A DNA stretch of 64,000 nt from positions 38,021 through 102,020 of the forward strand of contig JABIWH010000022.1 of NCBI GenBank assembly GCA_018701215.1, written 5' to 3'. Position 1 is the stretch's first letter. Every line of letters begins with the position of its first letter. The position numbers and the translations under genes are program-made. Under the pieces are notes generated by a model. The model searched no databases. It had not been told where the DNA came from and was given only the letters and a program-made list of their open reading frames with translations. Source of the stretch: Rhodospirillaceae bacterium (GTDB lineage Bacteria; Pseudomonadota; Alphaproteobacteria; GCA-2731375). Positions 8,294 to 17,735 of the stretch are shown piece after piece.

Positions 8294-8551
8294 ATGGACA
8301 TGCAGAAATCAACAGAGTTTCTAATGTGGTGTACGATCATAAACGGCGCCTTGCTTATCCTCTCCGCCGCCGTATTCATATCGGTGCCCGACACGATGTA
8401 TCAGATCCAAAGCAAGCTGTTCCCCATGCCCCAGGAAACCTTCGCCGTGGTCATGTATGTGCTACTGGGGTTGTTTAAAATACTTTGGCTAGTGTTTAAC
8501 GCCGTCCCCTATGGGGCAATGGCGATCATCGGAAAAAACAGCGCCCCATAA
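8294..8551 (+). CDS. DUF6868-like small membrane protein
   Basis: An 85-residue protein with two predicted membrane helices: TEFLMWCTIINGALLILSAA at the N-terminus and FAVVMYVLLGLFKILWLVFN near the end, separated by a short charged and proline-containing loop. The pattern FLMWCTIINGALL...MYVLLGLFKILWLVFN.VPY matches small uncharacterised membrane proteins of the DUF6868 type (recognised from memory). The ATG at 8294 follows GAGGGA. It stands alone between the PleD-like gene and the ankyrin-repeat gene; no function can be assigned. Confidence 0.72.
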   Translation: MDMQKSTEFLMWCTIINGALLILSAAVFISVPDTMYQIQSKLFPMPQETFAVVMYVLLGLFKILWLVFNAVPYGAMAIIGKNSAP

Positions 8552-8644
8552 GGCCTTCCTTACTCGTTTCACGCGGGCCAGCCCAGCCGGCTTAGAGCAT
8601 GTCGTAGGAATGATTTTCACGGTGCAAGGTGAGTACCGGCATGT

Positions 8645-10423
8645 TTAGCGGGCACCCGCGGCGCGCAGCCAGGTCGCGATCTGCTCTTCGTTTTGCGCTT
8701 CGGCACGGCGTAGAGCGCTGAAACCTTGATCGTCAACGGCACCGATGTCCGCGCGGTTTTCAATCAAAGCCCTGACCACCTCTTCGTGGCCATTCCAAGA
8801 GGCGCGGATCAGGGGCGTCAATCCCGTGCTGTCGCGCACATCAACAAGCGCCTCTTCCTGCAGCAACATTTTGGCGATTGCGGGATAACCGTTGATGGCC
8901 GCCCAGGACAGGGCTGTATGGCCTTGGTTATCCGCCGCATCCACCTCCACCCCGGCATCAATCAACGAACGGAGAACCTGCCGATGGCCGCGCCAGGCCG
9001 CGACGATAGCAGCGGTTCGCCCTTTGTCATTAATGGCGTTCGCATCCACCCCGTCCTCCAAGGCTTCGAGAATCCCGTCCAGATCACCCTCGGCGGCGAA
9101 CGCCAGCAATTGGCGCTCCCTGCCACGTTGTTGCGCCAGGTCCTGGTTTGGCATTTTGCCACGAAGTATCTGCGCGCGTTTTCTGGCTTCTACCAGTTGC
9201 GCGTTGTCCAAATGGGCCGCCAACAAGACCTTGGCCTGCATCGCCCCCTTGCTGCCAATACTTGACGCAACATAGTAGAGAGCCTGCGCCTCGATACGGC
9301 TTTCCGGCACGCCAAGACCCGCCAAATGCATTTCCGCCAGACGCAGCATGGCCGGGACATTGCCTTGCAGGGCGGCATTACGAAAATTCTCCGCCGCCTT
9401 TTCAATATCGCGCGCTGCACCACGGCCCTCCGCCAGGGCCCGGGCGAGGTTATATTGCGCCATGACAAAGCCTTGATCAGCAGCCTTTTGATAACGCTTC
9501 ACGGCCCGCTCGGCGGCCCGCCTGTAGCGCTCATCACGCTTTACCGTCGGCCCCACGTCTTCCCCGGTAATACGGGATTCGAGATCTCTGACCGCACGAA
9601 TTGCAGCGGCAAAAGATGGCCGAACCGGGCGGTCCAAATAAGGCACAAGCTCATGTACGGACCTTTTAGCATCGTTGGGTGATGAAGCCGTACCCTTGCT
9701 TGTCCGCGCTGATCGGGGTGCGGTCGTTGGTTTCAGGCGCTTCCCGGCATTTGTTGCTGCCGCCGGAGCAGCGGCGGCGGGTGTTTTCGATTTCGCCGCC
9801 GGTTCGTCGAGCGTCTTGGCAACCGGCTTTTTTGAAGCGGCAAGCTTTGGTGTTTCCGTTTTGGGTCGCGGTCTTGTCTGGCTCTTGGCCGCGATCGGGT
9901 CGGGTTTGTCCGGACGGCTGTCTGCGCTAGGTTTCGGCCTTTCTTTGGCCGGTTCGAGCTTCTTCGCAAGCGGCTTTTTTGATACGGCGAGTTCCTGCGA
10001 TTCCGTTTTGGGTTGCGGCTTTGCCCGGCTCTTAGCCGCGACCGGATCGGGTGTGTCCGGACTGCGCTCCGCTTGAGATTTCGGCCTCTCTTTAATCTCC
10101 TCGAGCTTCTTCGCAACCGGGTCTCCGGGAGCGGACGGCGTCTCCTTTGCCGATTCCAATTGCTGCCTGGCTTGGCTCTTCTCCGGGATTGCTTTGGGCT
10201 CTTGCGAACCGCGATCGGTTTCAGGCTCGGGTTTCGCTTCCGGTTCTTCAAAAACCAAGTCGACGACCAGCACTTCGGATGGCGGGATTTTCAAGGCTCC
10301 AAATGTAAAAACGGCGACAAACAGGGAATGCAACGCAATACTGCCCAAAATGGCAAATGGCCAATCCAGGTCGGAAGGACTTCGTTCCCCATGACCAGTG
10401 CTTTCCGCTGCTGTCATCGTCAT
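8645..10423 (-). CDS. TonB-like membrane-anchored protein with Sel1 and ankyrin repeats
   Basis: A 592-residue protein with an unusual domain chain. Residues about 20-42 form one hydrophobic helix (WPFAILGSIALHSLFVAVF), followed by VVDLVFEEPEAKPEPE, the pattern of TonB/TolA N-termini. Residues about 60-270 are a low-complexity linker rich in Pro, Lys, Ala and Glu, containing repeated units such as KKLEPAKERPKP. Then come Sel1-type TPR repeats (AAERAVKRYQKAADQGFVMAQYN..LAEGRGAARD.. and a second copy) and three to four ankyrin repeats at the C-terminus (GRTAAIVAAWRGH.., GHTALSWAAINGY.., GLTPLIRASWNGH..). It is probably anchored in the inner membrane with a long periplasmic part for protein interactions. 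No partner ExbBD genes are seen nearby. ATG 10423 is chosen because the TM segment follows directly. Confidence 0.78.
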   Translation of the reverse strand: MTMTAAESTGHGERSPSDLDWPFAILGSIALHSLFVAVFTFGALKIPPSEVLVVDLVFEEPEAKPEPETDRGSQEPKAIPEKSQARQQLESAKETPSAPGDPVAKKLEEIKERPKSQAERSPDTPDPVAAKSRAKPQPKTESQELAVSKKPLAKKLEPAKERPKPSADSRPDKPDPIAAKSQTRPRPKTETPKLAASKKPVAKTLDEPAAKSKTPAAAAPAAATNAGKRLKPTTAPRSARTSKGTASSPNDAKRSVHELVPYLDRPVRPSFAAAIRAVRDLESRITGEDVGPTVKRDERYRRAAERAVKRYQKAADQGFVMAQYNLARALAEGRGAARDIEKAAENFRNAALQGNVPAMLRLAEMHLAGLGVPESRIEAQALYYVASSIGSKGAMQAKVLLAAHLDNAQLVEARKRAQILRGKMPNQDLAQQRGRERQLLAFAAEGDLDGILEALEDGVDANAINDKGRTAAIVAAWRGHRQVLRSLIDAGVEVDAADNQGHTALSWAAINGYPAIAKMLLQEEALVDVRDSTGLTPLIRASWNGHEEVVRALIENRADIGAVDDQGFSALRRAEAQNEEQIATWLRAAGAR

Positions 10424-10653
10424 CGAACCGAATTCTCTACCACGAATACAGGATTGCCGGACGGCGGGATCGCGAGCGTCGCCCCAATAGCGCTCGTATG
10501 TAAAGCGACCATACCGCAATGGCGCCGTCGCTGTTATCGCTTTCCATACACAACTAATATATGGCTCCGCGCCAATAAACCCACAATGGGTGTTTGACCC
10601 GTGCAAGGCTAAAGGGCCTTAACCTTCGCTGAAATGGTAGGTATCATAGCCAA

Positions 10654-11325
10654 ATGATTCACGTTGATATCATCTCCGATACTGTCTGTCCGTGGTGCTA
10701 TATCGGCAAGCGGCGGTTTGAGCAGGCCGTCGCCCTGCGCCCCAACTATGAATTTCAGACCGGATGGCGGCCCTTTCAACTAAACCCGGAGATGCCGCCC
10801 GCCGGCATGGCCAGGCAGGATTATCTCTCCTCCAAATTCGGCGGCGTTGATCGGGCCGACCGGATTTATGAAGCGGTCAGCACCGCCGGAGAGGACGTGG
10901 GATTGACTTTCAATTTCCAAAGCATCCCGCGGCAACCGAATACATTTGATTCCCACCGTCTGGTGCGCTGGTCCGAATCCGCCGATGTTCAGGATGCCGT
11001 GGTCGAGGCCTTGTTCAAACAATATTTCATTGATGACGTGGATGTAGGCGACCGCGAGACGTTGGTGAAAATCGCCGCCAGTTGCGGCATGGACGGTGAT
11101 CTGGTGCGCGATCTGTTCGACCGGGATGCCGACCGCGATCTGGTCATGGCCGAGGAAGGCGTGGCCCGGCGTATGGGCATCAATGGCGTACCCTGTTTCG
11201 TAGTCGATCACAAATTCGCCATTTCAGGGGCTCAGGATCCATCGGTCCTAACCCATGTCTTCGATCTGGCCATGCAGGACAAGTCCGCTTCAGTATCCAC
11301 TCAAGCAGAGGCCGAGGCGGACTGA
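10654..11325 (+). CDS. DsbA family oxidoreductase, FrnE-like
   Basis: A 223-residue thioredoxin-fold protein of the DsbA/FrnE group, which includes 2-hydroxychromene-2-carboxylate isomerase relatives. The active site is CPWC (C12-C15) in ISDTVCPWCYIGKRRFE, very close to the FrnE N-terminus, and the cis-proline region is MGINGVPCFVVD. There is no signal peptide, so it is cytoplasmic. FrnE-type proteins are linked to disulfide isomerisation and oxidative stress resistance. Its 3' end overlaps the convergent mfd end by 25 bases. The last 15 residues are a low-complexity Ser/Ala/Glu tail. Confidence 0.88.
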   Translation: MIHVDIISDTVCPWCYIGKRRFEQAVALRPNYEFQTGWRPFQLNPEMPPAGMARQDYLSSKFGGVDRADRIYEAVSTAGEDVGLTFNFQSIPRQPNTFDSHRLVRWSESADVQDAVVEALFKQYFIDDVDVGDRETLVKIAASCGMDGDLVRDLFDRDADRDLVMAEEGVARRMGINGVPCFVVDHKFAISGAQDPSVLTHVFDLAMQDKSASVSTQAEAEAD

Positions 11326-14300
11326 GCCAGTCCAGCCAGCTGCCGGGTCAGGTAATTCACGCCCTTTAGTCTGTCTTCCGCCTCGCCCCAGGATCTTTGA
11401 TAGACCAGTTTATGATCGGGCCGTAGTTTGGCGCTGCCACGGTTGTCGTTGATGAATTCCACCAGGCCGGCGGGATTGGCGAACTGGTCGTTGCGAAAGA
11501 CAACGCTGGCGCCGCCGGGTCCGGCGTCGATCTTGGCCACGTTCGCGGCCCGGCACAGGCGCTTGATGGTGATGATGGCCAACAGATTTTTGACTTCCTC
11601 TGGCAGCGCTCCAAAACGGTCAATCAGTTCGGCGGCGAAGGCATCAATATCCGCCTCATCCTCTAAATGCGCCAAACGGCGGTACAGACCAAGGCGGACA
11701 TCCAGATCGGCCACGAAATGCTCCGGGATCAAAACAGCGGTGCCCAGGTTGATCTGCGGCGACCAATCCTGGCTGCCCGTATTCAGCTCTCCCGCCGCAC
11801 CGCTACGCGCGGTGGCCAGGGCCTCCTCCAACATCTGATTATAAAGTTCGAAGCCGACCTCGCGAATATGGCCTGATTGTTCCTCGCCCAACAGATTGCC
11901 GGCCCCGCGCAGGTCCAGGTCATGGCTGGCCAGTGAGAACCCGGCACCCAGCGAATCCAGGGACTGCAATACCTTCAGACGCTTTTCCGCCGCTTCCGTC
12001 GGCCGGGCCCGCGGCGGCAGGGTGAAGTAGGCGTAAGCTCGAACCTTGGAGCGGCCAATGCGGCCGCGCAACTGATACAATTGCGACAGGCCGAAGCGGT
12101 CGGCGCGATGCACGACCAAGGTATTGGCGTTTGGAATATCCAAACCGGATTCCACGATCGTGGTCGATAACAGGACGTCGTAGGCACCTTCGTAGAAGGC
12201 GTTCATGACATCTTCCAACTGAGAGGGCGACATCCGGCCATGGGCGGTGACGCACTTCACCTCCGGCACCTGGGTGCGCAGGAATTCCTCCGCCTCCGGC
12301 AGATCCAGAATGCGCGGGCAGACGTAGAAACATTGCCCACCCCGGTAATGCTCGCGCATGATCGCTTCGCGCGTGACTACTGGATCGAACGGCATCACGA
12401 AGGTGCGCACGGCCAATCGATCCACCGGGGGCGTCGCGATCAGGCTCAATTCCTTGACGCCAGAAAAAGCCATTTGCAGGGTGCGCGGGATCGGCGTGGC
12501 GGTCAGGGTCAGGACATGAACATCACTGCGCAGCTGTTTCAGGCGTTCCTTGTGGGCCACGCCGAAATGCTGTTCTTCATCGATCACCAGCAGAGTCAGG
12601 TTTTGAAAGGCGATTTTTTTGCCCAATAAAGCATGCGTGCCGATGACGATATCCACCTGGCCGTTAGAGATACCCTCGCGGGTGGCCGCGGCATCCGCCG
12701 TGCCAACCAGGCGGGAGAGCTGCCGCACCTTGACCGGCAGGCCGGCGAAACGTTCCGAAAACGTCCGATAATGCTGCCGGCACAACAGCGTGGTCGGCGC
12801 CACGATGGCCACCTGTCCGCCGGTCATGACGGCGGCAAAGGCACCGCGCAGGGCGACCTCGGTCTTACCAAAGCCCACGTCGCCGCAAATCAGGCGGTCC
12901 ATGGGGGTACCCTTTTGCAGATCGCCAAAGATATCGTCGATGGCGCCCAGTTGATCTTCGGTCTCCTCGAACGGAAAAGAGGCACAAAACTCCTCGTACA
13001 GACCATCCGGGCGCTCAATGGTGGGGGCGGAACGCAGGACACGCTCGGCGGCGACCTTGATCAATTGATCGGCCATATCGCGGATATGCTGTTTCAGCTT
13101 CGCCTTGCGGGCCTGCCAGGCGGCACCGCCCAGACGATCCAGCACGGCGCCCGCGTCTTCCGAGCCATAGCGCGACAGCAACTCGATATTCTCCGCCGGC
13201 AGGAACAGCTTGTCATTGCCGTCATAGTGGATTTCCAGGCAATCATGGGCCGCGCCGCCCACCTCGATGGTCTGCAAGCCCATGAAACGACCGATGCCGT
13301 GCTCCACATGCACCACCAGATCGCCGTTGGAAAGCTGGTTCTGCTCGGTCAGGAAGTCTTCCGCCCGCCGGCTGCGCCGCCGCCGGGCCAGACGGTCGCC
13401 CAGCACATCCTGTTCGGAGATAATCGCCAAATCGTCGGTCTCGACGCCATTTTCCAGGCCCAATACCACCATGGCCGGGGCGGCGGGGAGCATGGCCATG
13501 ACGGCGGGCCAATGTTCCGCCGCCTGCACCCCTTCGATGCCATGGTCGTCCAACAACAGCGCCATGCGTTCGGCGGAGCCCTGGCTGACGGCGGCAAAGA
13601 CCACGCGCCGTCCCAATTGGCGCTGTTCATTGACATGGCCACGCAGAGCGTCAAAGACATTGACCTCCTGTTGGGCCCGCTCGGCGGCGAAGCCGCGGCC
13701 CTGGCGGCCGGCGAAATCGATGATCTTGGGACTTTCAGGCGCCGAAAACGGCGAAAATATGCCACCCGGACGCGCGGCCAGGGCATCATCCCAGGCGCGC
13801 CCATCCAGGAACAGCCGGGCGGGCGGCACCGGTTTATACAGGGGCGCACCGCCGTAAGGGTTCTTTTGCGCTTCTATGCGCGCCTCGTAATAATCCTCGA
13901 TCTGGGCCAGACGGTCGTCGCGGGCCTCCATGGCCTGATGGTCCAGGGTGATGGCGCCCGCGTCCACATAGTCGAAGACGGTCTCCAGACCATCATGAAA
14001 CAGCGGCAGCCAATGCTCCATGCCTGAATGGCGCCGGCCCTCGCGGATCGAGACATACAGCGGATCATCGTCGGTCACGGCGCCGAACAAATCACGATAG
14101 CCTTGCCGGAAACGATTGGTGGTTTCCTCGGTCAATTGCACTTCCGAGACCGGGACCAGATCCAGGGTCTTGCCTTCGCCAATGGTGATCTGGGTCAGGG
14201 GATCGAACAGGCGGATACTTTCCAGGCTGTCGCCAAAGAAATCCAGACGCAGCGGTGTTTCGGCCCCGGCGGGATAAATATCCACAATGCCGCCACGGGT

Positions 14301-14819
14301 AGCGAATTCACCGGGCTCCATCACCGTGCCGCTGCGGCTGTAGCCATTGCGGACCAGGAAATCCAACAACTCCGCTACCTCGACCCTGGCACCGGGACCG
14401 GCCTGAAAGACCGCGCCCTGGATAGAGCTGCGCGGCGGCAGCCGTTGTAGCGAGGCATTGACCGTGGTCAGCAGGATCGACGGCGCCTTGGGCGGTGCCT
14501 GCCCCACCAGGCGGGCCAGGGTATTCATCCGCGTGGCGGAGATCTCCGGATTGGGCGAGACCCTGTCGTAGGGCAAGGTGTCCCAGGCCGGCAGGCGCAA
14601 GACATGGGTGCCGGGGGCAAAAAAGGCGATGCCCTCAACCAAGCTGGCCATGCGCGCCTCGTCCCTGGCGATATGCAGCAGCCAGCCGCCGCCCCCTCCT
14701 GAACGTGGCCGTGATTGCGCCTGGGCCAGCTCGGCAAGGCTCAGAGCGTCCAGACCCTCGGGCACGCCGGTAAGTTCAAATCTGGATTCTCCAGATAGTA
14801 TTTTATCGTATTTTTGCAA
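11301..14819 (-). CDS. mfd: Transcription-repair coupling factor Mfd
   Basis: A 1172-residue SF2 DNA translocase that removes stalled RNA polymerase at lesions and recruits UvrA. Domain order fits Mfd: UvrB-like N-terminus with AWDTLPYDRVSPNPEI and GEFATRGGIVDIYPAG, the RNA-polymerase interaction domain (GDLVVHVEHGIGRFMGL, near residue 500), helicase motif I GDVGFGKTEVALRG near residue 643, DEEQHFG near 745, and the TRG-like motif leading to QLRGRIGRS. The C-terminal TRCF domain (LNLGTAVLIPEHFVADL-type segment) is present. It lies four bases downstream of the sdhE stop, so the two are likely co-transcribed. Full length, no anomalies. Confidence 0.97.
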   Translation of the reverse strand: MQKYDKILSGESRFELTGVPEGLDALSLAELAQAQSRPRSGGGGGWLLHIARDEARMASLVEGIAFFAPGTHVLRLPAWDTLPYDRVSPNPEISATRMNTLARLVGQAPPKAPSILLTTVNASLQRLPPRSSIQGAVFQAGPGARVEVAELLDFLVRNGYSRSGTVMEPGEFATRGGIVDIYPAGAETPLRLDFFGDSLESIRLFDPLTQITIGEGKTLDLVPVSEVQLTEETTNRFRQGYRDLFGAVTDDDPLYVSIREGRRHSGMEHWLPLFHDGLETVFDYVDAGAITLDHQAMEARDDRLAQIEDYYEARIEAQKNPYGGAPLYKPVPPARLFLDGRAWDDALAARPGGIFSPFSAPESPKIIDFAGRQGRGFAAERAQQEVNVFDALRGHVNEQRQLGRRVVFAAVSQGSAERMALLLDDHGIEGVQAAEHWPAVMAMLPAAPAMVVLGLENGVETDDLAIISEQDVLGDRLARRRRSRRAEDFLTEQNQLSNGDLVVHVEHGIGRFMGLQTIEVGGAAHDCLEIHYDGNDKLFLPAENIELLSRYGSEDAGAVLDRLGGAAWQARKAKLKQHIRDMADQLIKVAAERVLRSAPTIERPDGLYEEFCASFPFEETEDQLGAIDDIFGDLQKGTPMDRLICGDVGFGKTEVALRGAFAAVMTGGQVAIVAPTTLLCRQHYRTFSERFAGLPVKVRQLSRLVGTADAAATREGISNGQVDIVIGTHALLGKKIAFQNLTLLVIDEEQHFGVAHKERLKQLRSDVHVLTLTATPIPRTLQMAFSGVKELSLIATPPVDRLAVRTFVMPFDPVVTREAIMREHYRGGQCFYVCPRILDLPEAEEFLRTQVPEVKCVTAHGRMSPSQLEDVMNAFYEGAYDVLLSTTIVESGLDIPNANTLVVHRADRFGLSQLYQLRGRIGRSKVRAYAYFTLPPRARPTEAAEKRLKVLQSLDSLGAGFSLASHDLDLRGAGNLLGEEQSGHIREVGFELYNQMLEEALATARSGAAGELNTGSQDWSPQINLGTAVLIPEHFVADLDVRLGLYRRLAHLEDEADIDAFAAELIDRFGALPEEVKNLLAIITIKRLCRAANVAKIDAGPGGASVVFRNDQFANPAGLVEFINDNRGSAKLRPDHKLVYQRSWGEAEDRLKGVNYLTRQLAGLAQSASASA

Positions 14820-14823
14820 TAGA

Positions 14824-15120
14824 TTACGGTGTTATTCTAAAGTTTAAGATCATCTTCATAATATGATTATCATGCTCCGGCGGGGGGGCCTCACGGCGCG
14901 CCAGCCAGGCATAAATATCGTGTTCGTTTTCGTTCACGATGGCCTCGTACAGGTCCAACTCGGCCTCGGTCATATCGGGCAGATACTTGGCGGCAAACTG
15001 GCCCAGCACCAGATCCAGTTCCTTGGTACCCCGGTGCCAGCTATGATAGCGCAGGCGCTTGCGCCTGATCTCGGTTGTTTCGCCCACAGTCTTATCAGCT
15101 TTGCCGTCTTTGGTGGTCAT
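14824..15120 (-). CDS. sdhE: FAD assembly factor SdhE (SDHAF2/YgfY family)
   Basis: A 98-residue protein of the SdhE family, which helps attach FAD covalently to succinate dehydrogenase flavoprotein. The hallmark is RRKRLRYHSWHRGTKELD, containing the invariant RGxxE motif, followed by LVLGQFAAKYL and the acidic helix EAELDLYEAIVNENEHDIYAWL. The ATG at 15120 is used; an upstream start at 15162 would add only a basic, unconserved stretch. It is the first gene of the sdhE-mfd unit and is divergent from recG, with 66 bases between the starts. sdhE next to recG/mfd is a common alphaproteobacterial arrangement. Confidence 0.93.
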   Translation of the reverse strand: MTTKDGKADKTVGETTEIRRKRLRYHSWHRGTKELDLVLGQFAAKYLPDMTEAELDLYEAIVNENEHDIYAWLARREAPPPEHDNHIMKMILNFRITP

Positions 15121-15186
15121 GGCTCTTCCCCGTTTCCGCCTCACGATATAACGTACACCCAACGCTCACGCCAGCACCGGAATACC

Positions 15187-17271
15187 ATGCGGCCAGAAAT
15201 CCTGTTCACTTTGTTCAAGCCGGTTACCGCCCTAAAGGGCGTGGGCCCGCGCCTGGGCAAATTGATCGAAAAGCTGGCGGGCGGAAAACTGATCGATCTG
15301 TGCTGGCATCTGCCTACGGGGTTGATCGACCGCCGCTTCCGCCCGCACGTCGCCGATGCCCCGGACGGCGTCGTCGTCACATTGGCCGTCACCGTGGACG
15401 AACATCATCCCTCGCCGAACCGCCGCCTGCCCTACAAGGTGATATGCAGCGATGACAGCGGCAGCGTCAGCCTGGTGTTTTTCAACGCCCGGGAAGATTA
15501 TCTGCATACCATCCTGCCGCTTGGGGCCGCGCGCGTGGTTTCGGGCCGGGTCGGCCATTACGGCCAGGAAATCCAGATGGCCCATCCAGATCATATCGTC
15601 GAACCGGACAAGGCCGATGAACTGCCTTTGGTCGAGGCCACATACCCCCTGACCACGGGCCTGACCGCCAAACCCCTGCATAGGGCGGTGCAGGGCGCGA
15701 TCGATCTGGCGCCGGAGTTGGCGGAATGGCAGGACGCCGCCTGGTTGGCGAAACAGCATTGGCTGCCCTGGCGGGACGCCTTGCATGGCGCTCATGCACC
15801 CGACAGCATGGCGGCGTTGGAAGAGGATGATCCAAACCGCCGCCGCCTGGCCTATGACGAATTGCTGGCCAACCAGCTTGCCCTGGCGATGATCCGCGCC
15901 GCCGCCCGCAAACGTTCAGGGCGGGCCATCACCGGGGATGGCCGCTTGCGCGAGGAGCTAACGGCCTCCCTGCCCTATCAATTGACCTCAGGACAGCGCC
16001 AGGTGCTGCACGATATCCAGGGCGACATGGCGTTACCGCAACGCATGCTGCGCCTGTTGCAGGGCGATGTGGGCAGCGGCAAGACCGTGGTGGCGTTGCT
16101 GGCCATGCTGGCGGCGGTGGAAACCGGCGCCCAGGCCGCCTTCATGGTCCCGACCGAGATCCTGGCCCGGCAGCATCTGCAGACCTTGACGGGCCTATGC
16201 ACGGCGTTGTCGTTACGCATCCAGATCCTGACCGGCCGCACCAAGGGCCGGCCCCGCCAGGCCCTGTTGGAAGATCTGGCCAGCGGCCAGATCGATATCC
16301 TGATCGGCACCCATGCATTGTTTACCGAGGACGTGATTTTCAACGATCTGGCCCTGACCGTGATCGACGAACAGCATCGTTTCGGCGTGCATCAACGCCT
16401 GAACCTGGGCGACAAGGGTGCGGCGGCGGATATTCTGGTGATGACGGCAACGCCGATCCCCCGCACCTTGAGCCTGACTGTTTATGGCGACATGGATATA
16501 TCCCTGCTGCATGGCAAACCGGCGGGGCGTAAATCAGTCGATACCCGCTCCATGCCCCTGTCGCGCCTGGACGACGTGGTCGCCGGCGTGGGCCGGGCGA
16601 TAAATAATGGTGCGCGAGCCTTTTGGGTCTGTCCGTTGGTGGAGGAGAATGAACAGCTCGACCTCGCCGCTGCCGAGGAACGTCACGGTACATTGTCGAG
16701 GATTTTTGGCCCCGAACAAGTCGGCCTGGTACATGGCCGCATGAAGGCCAAGGAGAAAGACGCGGCCATGGAGGCCTTTGTCGAAGGCCGCACCAAGGTC
16801 CTGGTCGCCACGACGGTGATCGAGGTCGGCGTGGACGTTCCGGAAGCCACCATCATGGCGGTGGAGCACGCCGAACGCTTTGGCCTCGCCCAACTGCATC
16901 AACTGCGGGGCCGCGTAGGCCGGGGCAGCGAACAAGGCCATTGCCTGCTGCTCTACGCCGAACCCCTGGGCGAAACCGCGCACGCGCGCATAGCAATCAT
17001 GCGCGAAACCGACGACGGCTTCAAAATTGCCGAGGAAGATCTGCGTCTAAGAGGCACCGGCGAGCTATTAGGCACCCGGCAAAGCGGCTTCCCCGAATTC
17101 CGCCTCGCTGACGCAATGGCCCATCAGGACCTGATGGAAGTCGCCCGCGACGACGCCCGCCTGATCCTGGACCGCGACCCACATTTGGAGACCGAGCGCG
17201 GCCAGGCCTTGCGGGCGCTGCTGTATCTGTTCGAGCGTGACGCGGCGGTGAAGTTGTTGCGGTCTGGGTAG
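15187..17271 (+). CDS. recG: ATP-dependent DNA helicase RecG
   Basis: A 694-residue SF2 helicase that remodels stalled replication forks and Holliday junctions. The N-terminal wedge domain contains the OB-fold region (VVTLAVTVDEHHPSP...), followed by motif I GDVGSGKTVVALLAM near residue 292, the DEQHRFGVHQR box near 393, motif III TATPIPRT, and the C-terminal helicase half with ATTVIEVGVDVPEA and QLRGRVGRG. The TRG motif region RLRGTGELLGTRQSG lies near the C-terminus. The start is the ATG at 15187, because upstream in-frame sequence is antisense to sdhE. Length is normal for the family. Confidence 0.96.
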   Translation: MRPEILFTLFKPVTALKGVGPRLGKLIEKLAGGKLIDLCWHLPTGLIDRRFRPHVADAPDGVVVTLAVTVDEHHPSPNRRLPYKVICSDDSGSVSLVFFNAREDYLHTILPLGAARVVSGRVGHYGQEIQMAHPDHIVEPDKADELPLVEATYPLTTGLTAKPLHRAVQGAIDLAPELAEWQDAAWLAKQHWLPWRDALHGAHAPDSMAALEEDDPNRRRLAYDELLANQLALAMIRAAARKRSGRAITGDGRLREELTASLPYQLTSGQRQVLHDIQGDMALPQRMLRLLQGDVGSGKTVVALLAMLAAVETGAQAAFMVPTEILARQHLQTLTGLCTALSLRIQILTGRTKGRPRQALLEDLASGQIDILIGTHALFTEDVIFNDLALTVIDEQHRFGVHQRLNLGDKGAAADILVMTATPIPRTLSLTVYGDMDISLLHGKPAGRKSVDTRSMPLSRLDDVVAGVGRAINNGARAFWVCPLVEENEQLDLAAAEERHGTLSRIFGPEQVGLVHGRMKAKEKDAAMEAFVEGRTKVLVATTVIEVGVDVPEATIMAVEHAERFGLAQLHQLRGRVGRGSEQGHCLLLYAEPLGETAHARIAIMRETDDGFKIAEEDLRLRGTGELLGTRQSGFPEFRLADAMAHQDLMEVARDDARLILDRDPHLETERGQALRALLYLFERDAAVKLLRSG

Positions 17272-17295
17272 TCAGGATAGCTGTGGCTTGGCGCG

Positions 17296-17715
17296 CTATT
17301 TTCTTGTTTCAAAGACCAGTAAGTAGGGGATGGCGGGATTATTGCCCTGATCTCTGAAAGCGTTGTGTTTGTAGTTCGGAGAGTTGAACCAGATGGCGTA
17401 TTTCCGGCCCGGTTCGAGTTTGACCGGGGCCACGCAGGTTCTGCCATCCGCCAGATATCGTACCTTGCCGACGATTTTGGGAAAAGATTCCCTGGTATGA
17501 ATAACCCAGGACCACATCTCTTCCGTCATCATGTCTTTGGAGAAAGTGACCCGCACTTCACTTATCGTTGGATCGACTTTGGTGTCGCCGGCCACCGGAA
17601 ATGTTTTCACGACGACGGGCGGCAGGGCCCGGACACTGACCGCATCTCCAGCATGCGCGAGACCAGAAGGATCGGCGATCAATAACCCTACGAGGCATAA
17701 TACGAGCCATTTCAT
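17296..17715 (-). CDS. Secreted Ig-like domain protein
   Basis: A 139-residue exported protein. Residues 1-23 form a signal peptide (MKWLVLCLVGLLIADPSG.. ending at an AHA-like site). The mature part is one bacterial Ig-like (Big_5/SbsA-like) domain: VVKTFPVAGDTKVDPTISEV, VTFSKDMM, then a Trp/Lys-rich C-terminal half (WSWVIHTRESFPKIVGK, ICVAPVKLEPGRKYAIW-like). GGGAGA precedes the ATG at 17715; a second ATG at 17739 overlaps the stop of the upstream gene in ATGA fashion and is also possible. It forms an operon with the DUF4019-like gene. Similar proteins are found next to sigma-factor or secreted-enzyme genes; the role is unknown. Confidence 0.72.
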   Translation of the reverse strand: MKWLVLCLVGLLIADPSGLAHAGDAVSVRALPPVVVKTFPVAGDTKVDPTISEVRVTFSKDMMTEEMWSWVIHTRESFPKIVGKVRYLADGRTCVAPVKLEPGRKYAIWFNSPNYKHNAFRDQGNNPAIPYLLVFETRK

Positions 17716-17735
17716 GACGCTGTCTCCCTGCCTGT

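Noticed and set aside
10654..11325. Possible selenoprotein variant in the DsbA/FrnE gene
   Set aside because: The active site CPWC is encoded by ordinary cysteine codons and there is no in-frame stop.
12633..14027. Long open frame of 464 codons on the plus strand
   Set aside because: It is antisense to the mfd coding sequence, has no recognised domain, and follows the codon pattern of a GC-rich shadow frame.
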